Assembly (NCBI GenBank): GCA_003116995.1
Contig: BDSL01000021.1
Coordinates: forward strand, 434,001-498,000
Length of the DNA stretch: 64,000 nt
Reading direction: 5' to 3'
Source of the DNA: Yamagishiella unicocca
Lineage: Eukaryota; Chlorophyta; Chlorophyceae; Chlamydomonadales; Volvocaceae
Shown piece after piece: positions 34,430 to 45,000 of the stretch; position 1 is the first letter of the stretch, and each line of letters begins with the position of its first letter. A program made the position numbers and the translations under genes. The notes beneath the pieces are model-generated. The model was not told where the DNA came from. It worked only from the letters and a program-made list of their open reading frames with translations, and searched no databases.

Positions 34430-37400
34430 ATGGGTCTCCTAGCTAGTGGGAGCGGCTCCAGCCCCTCCCCCGCCTCGCCTCGCCTGACCGGCCCGGGCCC
34501 ACGAATGCCCCCGCCCAAGCACCGAAGCGGGCCGAACCCGCCAACGCCATCTAGGACGCACAGACCAGGCCGCTACCGACGCCCACACGTGCTGCACCTG
34601 CTCACGGTCGTCGTGGTGCTCATGGGTGTGGCACAGCTGTGGGGCGTCGGGCCTAGCCTAAGGGACGCCGTCCTCTCCAGATGCCCCCTGGTTCACGAAG
34701 ACTCGGCAATTGGTGGCGGTGGTGGTGGTGGCAGTAGTCACTGGGGCTTATGGAACCAGCTCTGCGCAGAGGAAGCTAGGCGAATGTCCGGGGGCGCGGC
34801 AGCAGCCTACGCAGGCGGCGGGGGGGCCCTGGGCAGCGGAGGCGGAGGCGCCGCGGCGGACGGCATCGTGTCTTTCGTGATGGCGTCGGAGGCGGCGACG
34901 GCGGCCGGAGCTTCGTCGTACAACCCCGCGGAGTGGCCGAACGTGTACGGCGGCCAAGCGGAGCCGCACAAGCGCCTCCTTAAGCGCTGCACGGGTAAGC
35001 CCCTCCCCTCCCCTCCTCGGCTGCGGGCCCAGTGGCACGTTATCCCCACCTCCCCCCCCAACCCCCAACATGTTACCGGTTCTTTTATGTAACCCCTCCA
35101 ACCCCCAACATGTCCACCCTGCTGGGGGACTAGCTCGTCCGGTTCAGTCCTTACCTCCACAGAGCTAATGGCGCGCATACGAGTTTGCCTTACCAAGGTT
35201 GCCCTATGATAAAACGCGTGTTCTCTCCTTCGCTACCATGGCGCCCCCCCCCCCCCCGAATTGCGCCCCCGCCTCCAGGCCTCCCTGATCGTGCCGAACC
35301 CATTACCTTTTCTGGCCACCCCACAACACCAACCCACATCACACCACACCACACCACCACCTGCAGGCAGCCTCTTCGCCCCACCCCTCGGCCCGGGCGC
35401 GCGGCCCGCGCAGGGTCTGGTTGGCGTGTGGCTGCCTCAGCGCTTTGACCTGGCCTTCTGCGACCAAGCCGGCAGGTCCGCGCTCCTGTCGCTGCGGCCG
35501 GCGGGCGACGCCGCCGTTAACAGCGGCGAGGGAACTAGCAGCAGCCGCCGCCGCCGCCGCCGCAGCAGCAGCAGTAGCAGTAGCAGTAGCAGCCCGAGTG
35601 CCGGCAACCCAGCTGAGCGGGATGCGGGCCTCGAGCCGGCAACAAACGGTGGGGGCGGCAGCAAGAGCCGTAGCGCCGGCAGCGGCATTGCCACCACCGC
35701 CACCGGCGGCGGCTGGTTTCGCACTTTGATTTCCGAACCGGACGCAAACGCGGCAACTCTGAGCGCCAGCTGGCGCCGGCGTGCTTCGGCCTGGCTGGCC
35801 GGGGACGGCAGCAACAGTGGCAGGGACGAGAGTAGCAGCAGCGGCAGCAGCAGCAGGAGCGGCGATGGAAGCGGTAGCAGGACTAGGTCGGGCAGCGATG
35901 GAGGCGGCGCTGCTTTGGAGGCGGCAGCGGCAGTAGCAGCAGCCCCAGCCGCAGCCGAGGCTGCTGCTGCCGTACACACCATCGAACTGGCGACGTCACG
36001 GGCGCTCGCGGCAGATGGAGGTGGGTCGGTGTTTGCAGCCATGCTGCGGCGGTGCGGCGGGCGGAGGAGGGAGAGACCAGTGCCGTGCAGTGCAGCGCAA
36101 GGATGCGGTGTGGGGTGAGGGGAGTCCGGCCTGGTGACGGCTACCACAGCACAGCCACGCAGTTGATAATGGGCGCAATGGAGCATGCCACTGGTCGGAC
36201 CGGGCCGAGGTTGGGGACTGGGGCGAAGGACGGAGGGTGGGGGGTTCAGGGTTCAGGGCGTATGTTTACTGACGGAGGGGGGCCCCAGACCGCTGAAGGC
36301 CTCACCCGCCCATCTCGCACTCCATCCCCTGTTAGTCCTCTTCCCCTCTCCCTTCCCCCGCCCACGTCTCCTATTTGGGTTTCCTTTTCAGGACCGGCCT
36401 TCGGGCTTCCGCGCATATACCCCCACGGGTTTCCCCTCAACCCCTCCCCTGCCCCCTCCCACCCGCCTTCCTGCCTCAACCCTCTGCGGCCTCATTAAAT
36501 CCGGTCACCTTTAAATCCGGTCACCTCGACCCCAAACCCGCCGCCGTACATCGACCGCCTGGTCGGCCCCCCGCGCTGCCTGGCGCCCCGCTCCCTCAGG
36601 CTCCATCCGAATCGCCTGGTCTGACGGCACTACCCTGCTTGCGGACGGGGTGGCGGCGGGGCTGGAGGGCGGGGGGCCCTGCCCCGGCGACCCACGGGTC
36701 ACCTGTGTGGCCGTTGGGGGCTCTGGTGGCGAACAGGGAGGCGCCCTGGGCCCCGGGGCCGGCCTGGTGGGGGGTCGTCGCATGGGGCGGCGGGCCGAGG
36801 GCGCCGCAGCGGCAGGCGCAGGAGGCGGAGGAGGCGGAGGCGCGGAGGCGGGACATGTCCGGGGCGGCAGGCACGGGGAGGTGCAGGATGAGGAGGCGGC
36901 GGCGGAGGGGCTGGTGCTGGCTGAGGCTCCGACGCTGGTGCTGGCGACCCGGGGGGACCGGCTGGTGCTGGTCCTGCTGGACGTGGGGCAAGACGTCGCG
37001 GTGAGCTGGGGCCGGCAGGGGTGAGAGGGGCCAGCAGGGGTGAGAGGGGTCAGCAGGGGTGAGAGGGGTCGGGCCCCGGGTCGGGCGGAGGAGGCGGAGG
37101 CTGGTGGTCATGGCCCGCTGCTTGCCACCCCACCCGCTTACTTCTGTCACCGTGTACTCTCATCGGGCTGTTGCAGTGCCTAGTCAGGCTACCACTGCGG
37201 CGCAGCTGTGCCCGCCCTGCCGACTAGTTTGGCCCCCCTTCCCCTGCCCGTAACCGCGTGTAACCGCGTGTAACCGCGTGTAACCGGGTCTCCTCGCCCC
37301 CCGGCCCACTGCCCGTCAGGCTGCTGCCAGGTCGGCGGTGCAGCTCGTGCGGTCGGGCGACCGCTTCACTCGGCGGCTGGAGGCGGCGGTGGTGTCGTCA

Positions 37401-40400
37401 TACGAGGCGCTGAGGGTGGTGCCGCACGCCATGGGGCTCCCGGCTGGGGCGCCGGAGGACACGAGGTGGGGCTGCGGATGAGGTGCTGGGCAGGTGGGGC
37501 TGCGATGGTGGGTTGGGTGTGTTTGGGAGAGGCCAAGAGGGGTGACCTTGTTGGGGCTTGGGGCTCCCTCACTGCATATACACCCCTCACCCTTCCCAAC
37601 CCCACCGGTAGGCTCTCCCGCAAGCTGTACGACATCATGTTGCTCAACACTGGGCCCGGCTGGTCCACCCCTGACCGCACCCCCCACGGCTGGCAGTGGC
37701 TGTGGGACAGCTGCTTCCACGCCCTGGGCATGAACCTGATCAACCACACGACCGCGTGGGAGCAGCTGCAGGTGCGGGGCGCGGCGAGCGGGGCAGAAGG
37801 CCCGCGGGGACTTGATGCTGATGCTGGCCCATACACACAAACCCACACGAGCCCGACCCTCCGCGCCTCGCACTCCCACGTCCCGCCTGCACGGTATGGG
37901 GTTTCTTGCCAGCCGTCCTTGCTCTCCGGTGCCAAACCCACGGGTCTCCCCTCCCACCCCCGGCCCCCCTCGGAACCTCTATAGGGCCTCCTGAACTGCC
38001 AGCGGCCTGACGGCTTCTTGCCCCACATATGTGGGGGGGGTCCGACCAGCCAACTGACGCAACCACCCCTGCTGGCGTGGGCGGTGTGGGACAACTACCT
38101 GTTCGCGAGGGACAAGCAGAGGCTGGAGTGGGCGCTGCCGCGCATCGTCAGGTGGGAGCGGTGTGGGTCCAGAAGGAGGTGGCGAGGTCCCCAGGAGGTG
38201 CACTCAGCCTAGGGGGGCTGGATGGAGAGGAGAGGGCGGGGGAGGGGGTTTCGAGGCAGACCCGTGGGTGCGAGAAATAATCGTTTAGAAAAGACGTTTC
38301 GAGATGCATGCGGGGCATGGGGGGCCTGGCTGGGACGGAAGCGGGAGGAGGGGCCAGGGGGCTTGCTGGGGCGGAGGGCCTTGGGGGACACTGGCAGCTG
38401 AACGAGGCAGAGCCCTCCAGCTGCACCAATCCTACTCTCCAAACGCCCTTGCCTCAAAAGATCAGACAACCTGCAAACGGGGGAAGAGGACAAAAGCAGG
38501 TCCGCGAAACAGAGTGGAACAGCGAGGCAGCAGGGCGTCAAATTGCTCCACCCGGCTCCCCGCCGCACTCCCCTCGCTGCCCCAAGGCTGCTAGAGTGGC
38601 TGGCGAGGCACCGCTCCAGGGACGGCGGCGTGACCTACTTTTACGTGCACGGGTTCGAGTCCGGCATGGACAACTCGCCGCGCTTCGACCGCGCCGGAGT
38701 GGCGGGCTGGCTAGGCGGCGTGGCGCGCAAGTGGAGCAACGACCCGCGGGTCGGCAGCTGCCCGCTGTGCACGCCGCACGCGGTGTCGGTGGACCTGTGC
38801 GCGCTGGTGGCGAGGGAGATGGGGCTGGTGGCGAGGATCATGAGGGAGCTAGGCCTCGAAGAAGTGCGTGCTCCAGTTTGCAGTGTGTGCTTTTCGCAGG
38901 ACGCCGTGTGTGTCTCAAGGGGGGGAGGGAGCAGCCTGGGCAGGGGTTCCCGTCCCGGTTCCAATTCTGTTTTTAGTTCCTCTTGCTGTTCGGTTGCTGC
39001 TCCACCATGTCCAATTTGGCACCGGCGTAGCTGTCGAAGCGTATGTGCGACCATCGCCGCCCACCGCCAACACGCCGCCGCGATATCCCTGGTGTGCGAC
39101 TGCCGGCGTACAAACCGCCGTTGCCTCCGAAACCACGCCTCCCTCCCCTCCAGGCCGCTGAGAAATGGGCCGCCCGCAACCGCCTCGTAGCGGCGGCGCT
39201 GGCGTCCACGGCGTGGAGTCCAGAGCGGTTGATGTACGGCGACGTGGAGTACGGCGGCGGCCAGCTGCTGCAGCTGCTGGGGGGCTCCCCGCAGCTGCGT
39301 GTGAGCGAGCTGGTGACGGCTGCGGGCCTCATGCCGTTGCTGGCGGGGCCGCTGCCGTACGAGCACCTGCGCGGCCTGCTGGGGCACCTGCAGGTGGGGT
39401 GTTGTGTAGCGTTGGTACCGGTATGTGTGGGGGGGTATATGTGGGGTGTGTGCATGTGGGATGTGTGTATGTGGTGTGTATGTGTGTACCGGCCGCCTCG
39501 CCGACGCCACGCCAGTCGAATTCCATCACCCCGGGGGTTCTTTTGAGACCCCATGTGACGTGTTTTTACGCTACCTCTCTCCCCTCAACCCTCGGCCTCC
39601 CAATCCTCACTACCTCCTGCCGCTGACCCGCCCTCGCCCTCGTCTCCGCCCCCCTTCCCTCCCACTCCTTCCGCCCGCCACCTCTTTGCCCCCAGGACCC
39701 CCTCTCCTTCGCCACCGCGGTGCCGCTGCCTAGCGTCGCAGTGTCGTCGCAGCCCCCCTCCGCCTCCGCCTCCTCCTCCTCCCCCTCATTGGACATGTGG
39801 CGGGGCCCCATGTGGGTCAACATTAACTACATGGTGGCGGTGGGGCTGAGGGAGCAGCGCTGCGACGAGTGCAGCTCGCAGGCGGACTGGATCTTGAACA
39901 GGTGAGCTAGCACAGGCGCACGTGAGCTAGCACAGGCGCACGTGAGCTAGCACAGGCGCAATGGCTGGGGCCACGACGGGGGCGGTTGGGAGAGAGGAGG
40001 AGAGGGAGGGAGGGCCGGGCGGTGGGTGGGAGCCGGGCAGACGGCAGAGAGCCAGGGAGGCGAGGTGGGGGGGCCGGTCCGTGGCCGGTATCGAATTTTG
40101 ATTTTACGCCTGTTTGGGGTCAAAACTTTCATCCGGGTATCTTTGGGTGTTAGGCTCACGTCCCCCCCGCCCCGCCCCCTCCCTCCATCCGCGCGACCCG
40201 TGCCCACGCGGTGCGCAGCACCATTGCGGAAGTACGGAAATGGTACGGCGGTGAGGTCGACGGCGTGGGGTCGCCGGTTGCGACGGGGACGGTGTTCGAG
40301 TACTATGACTCGGCGGGCCGCCTGCCGCCAACGCGGCTGGATCGCAAGGGCCTTACGGGGCTGGGAGGGGTCCGCGACTACCACTGGACGGCGGCGCTGA

Positions 40401-40492
40401 CGTTGAGGATGATGGCGGAGGTGGCGGCGCTGTCTGCCGCCGGCGGGGATGAGGCCAGGCTGCCAGCCTGGATGCCCGGGAGGCCGCTGTGA
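34430..40492 (+). CDS. GH63 family glucosidase-like type II membrane protein
   Basis: Ten exons, 34430-34994, 35367-36020, 36600-37000, 37320-37465, 37612-37771, 37985-38151, 38587-38863, 39154-39393, 39696-39901 and 40219-40492, join to 1029 aa. A short Pro/Arg-rich N-terminus precedes one membrane segment (HVLHLLTVVVVLMGVAQLWG), suggesting a lumenal enzyme anchored in the secretory pathway. The N-terminal half is interrupted by Ser/Gly/Ala-rich insertions. The catalytic (alpha/alpha)6 part is clear: HGWQWLWDSCFHALGMN (about 615-632), ESGMDNSPRFD (about 722), LDMWRGPMWVNINYMVAVGL, TGTVFEYYDSAG and VRDYHWTAALTL. These are GH63 motifs, shared by ER glucosidase I and by bacterial and plant mannosylglycerate-hydrolase-type members. 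The MDNSPRFD form fits the latter group better, so trimming of ER N-glycans is possible but not assured. The donor of intron 9 is tandemly triplicated. Confidence 0.85.
35244..35257. repeat. Homopolymer of 14 C in an intron
   Basis: A run of 14 C lies in intron 1 of the GH63 gene. It is worth checking as a possible sequencing or assembly length error; it does not affect the coding frame. Confidence 0.9.
37255..37287. repeat. Tandem 10-bp repeat (TAACCGCGTG) in an intron
   Basis: Three copies of TAACCGCGTG plus a partial fourth lie in GH63 intron 3. Upstream in the same intron, a GGGGTGAGAGGGG(C/T)CAGCA unit is repeated about 2.5 times at 37019-37068. Confidence 0.85.
38247..38312 (+). repeat. 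Dispersed intronic element, copy C
   Basis: In the plus direction: GGTTTCGAGGCAGACCCGTG, then GGTGCGAGAAATAATCGTTT, then AGAAAAGACGTTTCGAGATG. It lies in the GH63 intron 38152-38586. Confidence 0.8.
39902..39961. repeat. 20-bp tandem repeat triplicating a 5' splice site
   Basis: Three copies of a 20-bp unit GTGAGCTAGCACAGGCGCA(C/A) start exactly at the donor of GH63 intron 9. Each copy therefore begins with the same GTGAGC donor hexamer; only the first follows the exon AG directly. Confidence 0.9.
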
Positions 40493-42044
40493 GGGCCTGG
40501 CTGGGGGAGGGGAGTGGAGGAAAGGGGCGTGAGCGCCCGCAGGGGTAGAGGGCAAAACGGTGAAGCGCCAAAGGAGGCACGGATGACCTCTGCATGGCGT
40601 CTGTAACACATCTCGATGATGAAAAAATTGCTTCGTCCGGATCCCATCCATCGTCATTCCATTTTTACCGCGTTTTCCGGTTCTCCAGGTAGCGGCATTT
40701 CCCCCGGAATGCAGTGTGGTTGCTACGGCGGCGGCTCCGTACGTTAAGCCAAGAACTCGGGCTTTTTTTACACTAGATCCTCGAAAGGACATTGTCGCGC
40801 CAATTGCGGATTGAGTCTGCGTGGGTCTGCTGCGTGCCTTGCCTTGCCCTTTTGCCGCATGTGAGGGTCCATGTCTCGTGTTAATGTGCGGGGCGCCTTA
40901 AAAAAAGCGCACTGAAGGCACGGTGACGGGTCACACCGCAACCCAGGCAGTCAAGGGGTGGTCCAGAACGGTACCGGTAAACGTGGAAGGGCCGGGGCGA
41001 ACGTGGAGGCTCAGACATTCAGGTACCGCAATGAAAGAGAGGATGTGAAGAACGACGAGATGTGCCCACCAGGTGCACATTCATCCTGCTTGCAATGAAA
41101 CGTCGTCGTTTGCGTGCAAGCCCACGTGTGGAGCAGGGGGCCCTGGCGAGGAGGGCCCCTGTGATGCGCTTGATGATAGCGTTGGTCGAGCGACAAAGAC
41201 GCAGGCAGGCATGAAGAGGCGGTGCAAGTGCACACGCCGGGGCTTCGGGGACGACGCCTACATAGACACAGCAGTGCAGCATCTGCTACCCGCACGTGCG
41301 CGGCCGAGGCCGCCCGCCACACAGCCACCCTCACTCACTCCACAACGTAAGCTCCATCGCGCAATCTTACCGTACCGTACGACGCCACGTCGGCGTTTAG
41401 TCACCCAGCCTGCCTTGCACTCTCCTGCCTGCCTGAAGCACCGGAGATCGCCTCTTGCCGGCCTCCTGCCGCGCTTACGAGCCGCACTCCCTTTGCTAAC
41501 AGCCGGGGAATTAAGGCTTAATCTCAGGTCCCCTTCCACAACCGCTATGACAACCTGATCGATTACCAGATCGGCGTCCGTTGGACAGCTCACAGTTGGT
41601 CGCGAGCAGTAGCAGCCCGAAGGAAGCCTCCCTTGCAAACAATAATCTTGTACTCTTCTCAGCTGCTCCCACTGCCGCCACCTCCCTTGCAAAACCCTCA
41701 ACCCTAAACAATCTCTTCTGCCCATCCCCCTCCACATTACATCGTGTGCCACGCGGGGCGTGTCAGTCGCATACATCCTTCGCCTGCCCCTTACGCACCT
41801 AACGCGCCACATCGCTGGAGCCGTTCCGTTTGGCAAACCCCCTGAAACCCATCTCCCAACGCCCATCCACGCGCTCAGATGCTCCTCGGTTGCTGCACAC
41901 AATATTCGCCCATCTGTCGCGGCTGTAGCAGCAACCTTCCACCGGCCCCAGCCGCAACCATCCCTTCCCAACAGCGGCCTGTTCCCTTACCCCCGCGACA
42001 CTCCCTCAGCTAGCAGCAGGCGGTTAGCCGGGTGAGTGATCAGC
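40493..42044. other. Convergent intergenic region
   Basis: About 1.5 kb between the 3' ends of the GH63 (+) and SEC23-like (-) genes. Open frames are Arg/Pro/Ser-rich without motifs, and I see no gene. Confidence 0.5.
40602..40606 (+). terminator. TGTAA polyadenylation signal of the GH63 gene
   Basis: This TGTAA lies 110 nt after the stop codon, a normal distance for volvocine 3' UTRs. Confidence 0.45.
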
Positions 42045-45000
42045 CTACCGCAACGGAAACGGCTGCACATTAACCCCCCGACACCACTCAACGAAGCTTG
42101 CCGCGGCCGCCGCAGCCTGCTTCGCCTGCACTGGCGGCAACCCCGCCGCCGTGCCCGCCGACGCCGACGCCGCGGCCGCCTCCCTGGAGCCTTCCAGCAG
42201 CTGCTTTGACAGCTGCGCCGCGACCGCCTGGCCCAGCTGCTGCAGCTGCGGGTGCTGCAGCGCCTGCTCCTCGTACGCGTCGCGGTGCACGGGTATCAGC
42301 CGAGAGGACATTGCCCCGCCGCCGGCCTGAGCCCCGGGCGCCAGAACCACCGACGGCACCGGGGTGCGCCCTACGGCGGCGGCTGCTACGGCGGGGCCGC
42401 TGGCTGCGGCCGTCACCGCCTGCAGCGCCGCGTCTATCAGCGCCGGCGTCAGCCAGCAGCTGCCGCCGCTCGGGTCGTCCTTGTCCCCATGCCCCGGCTC
42501 CTCCGTGTGGCTCACTAACACCGCCGTGCCCACATCCAGCAGCAGCGGCACAGTGCGCGCCATCACCGCCGCCAGGCTCACGCACGGCAGCGCCGCTAGC
42601 TGTGGCGGCGGCTGCGGCGCCGCGCCCGCGCCGTTGGCGCCCGGCGACTGCGGCTGCTGCGGCAAGACGGCATAGAGCTTGGGCGCCATGGCCCGATATG
42701 CATCGCTCCACGCGGACCAGAGCAGGGAGTTGATGCCGGTGAGGCGCGCGTCCGAGTCCCACAGCGCGTGCAGGTGCGAGTGCGCCGTGGCCAGGAAGGT
42801 GCCGGGGGGCGGCGGCGAGGGCGGCCCCAGGATGGGTCCGCGCTGGAAGTGGTAGAGCGCGTAGGCGAGCGGCATCAGCTCCGGCGGCCACTGCCGGAGC
42901 TTGCGCGCTCCGAAACCCAGCACGCCGCGGCTGGCCTGCGGGGGCAACACGGCAGGTGGTGGTTGGGGGCGTGTGGTGGTGGTGGTGGGGCATAAAAACC
43001 GTTAGCTTGGAGGGGGGGGGCGGCGGGGTTCACCGTCGACGCCCCGACATGTTGGGTTGGGAGAAGGCTACAGCCAGCTGCTCCAAGCTAGCTGTTGACG
43101 AGAGGTGGGGTGAAGGCGCACCGATGGGTTCACGTCCCCAGCCCCCCGGCCTGCACACCTGCACCTCGGTGCCACACCGAGTGGCCACCAGCCCCAGCTG
43201 CGCCGCCACCGCGTAACGAGCCTCCTCAGCTCGCCGCGAGTCCCTGCAGCCAGCCGGGGGGGAGGGAAGAGGATGGTGGGTCAGGTCGTCCTACACAACA
43301 ACGAACCACCGGCGGTGATGGGCACTGAGGATAAAGCGGGAAGGAGCTAGAAGGAGGACAATGCTCGGTACGCATCCCGCCGGTACTGAGGGATGATGGC
43401 AGGAGAAGGCGCTCTCGCGCGATGAGGGGTTCCGGAGCCGAGTCCCCAACCCGCCCAGCGCCCCACCTGAACGCGCCCGCCTTCTTGGCGTCCAGCACCG
43501 CCTTCTTGCCCAGCAGCGCCGCCGCCGCCGTGGGGTTTACTGTGCGCAGGTACTCGCCCCGGCTCTCCACCACCTGCACCTTGCGGCTCACCACGCGCAC
43601 GATGCGGCAGCGGGCGGCGGCGTTCACGAAATGCAGCGCCACCTGCCACCAGGTGCGTCGGGGGAAGGGAGGGAAGGCGGATGGGGGGGGAGAGTGGCAG
43701 GGAGTGAGGGAGGGTTGTCGGATGGGTACCCGGACGGCGACCGGCCTGCGAAGCCCCGCGAAGACTCGGCTCTGTTGGCACCCCGTCACAAGGTTCCGAG
43801 GCATCGCGCGCAACGGGAGGATTGCAGCGCATCCTGCTCCTACCATGCCCACTAGTGGTAGTGTAATGGCGCCTCCCTGACACACGAGTGCAGCCTGGTA
43901 AGGCCCCCGTCGCGACAGATGCGGGTACGACATGCGCGGCGTACCTGGAGCAGCAGCGACGGCACGTCCTCCATGTCTCTGGTGACCTCCAGCCGCAGCG
44001 ACGCGCATCGGCCCGCCTCCAGTGCCACCACGCCGCACGCCGCAGAGGACAGCCGCCAGGGGCTGTTGTTGCCGGCGCCCCCGGCAGCAGCAGCGGCAGG
44101 CGGAGCCGGACGGCTGTCCTGCGCTGCCTCAGCTGCGCCTTGCTCGTAGCCAGCCGCTTGCGCCCCCCGCGCAATGACCCGCGAGTTGTCCTCCAAGTCG
44201 ACCTGCCGCAGCCACAGCCGATGAGGGAGCCGCCGCTCAGCGCGACCCGGGCTGCAGTGCGCGCCACGCAACCCGGCCATGTCTGATTGCCATCCCCGAC
44301 CCCTCCCCTCGCCCCGCCCCAGCTACTTCTCCCACCAACGCAACCCACGCACCTGCGCGCCATCCCATCCCATCCCATCCAGCCCGCCCGCCCTTACCCG
44401 TATGGGATCCAAGGGCCCCATCCACTGCACCAGCCTTAGCCCCTCCGAGCAGTAGCAGTCAAGCCGCCCGTCCAGCCCGAACCGGCGGCTCAGCGCCGCC
44501 GCCAGCTGCCGGGTCAGCAGCCTGGCGATGAACCCGCCGCTTGGCCCCTCGCCGCTGCCGCTGCCGCCTGCCGCCGCGCTGGCGCCATGCGCGTCGCCGG
44601 CACTGGGCTGCTGCTGCCGCTCCTGCTGCTTTTGCGGGGACGAGTGCTGGTGGTGCGGCGGGTAGAAGTGCTGCGGGGAGGTCTGCTGGGGCATCAGCTC
44701 GCCGCCGCTGCCGTGGGCGATGGCGGTGAGCAGCCGGGCGTTGATGCCCGTGGGGGTGCCTGTGGCGGCGTGAAGCGTGGCCGCGGTGTTCATATGCCCG
44801 GTCCAACGCGGCATTGCGAGGCGCAAATGCGGAATTGCGAGGCGCAAATGCGGAATTGCGAGGCGGCATGCCGTGCACTGGTTGAACAAACGCGTGTGGT
44901 AGCGTATACACAACACTGACGTCAGCCGTCAGTTCAGTGACCAGCAGTACCTCCCTTCCCTCAGCGCGCTCGCTCTCGCTCACTGGTGAATATGTCGACC

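Noticed and set aside
42088..42993. Minus-strand 301-aa Ala/Gly/Arg-rich frame overlapping the SEC23-like last exon
   Set aside because: Frame-shifted copy of the same DNA; only the other minus frame continues the SEC23-like protein through the acceptor at 42936.
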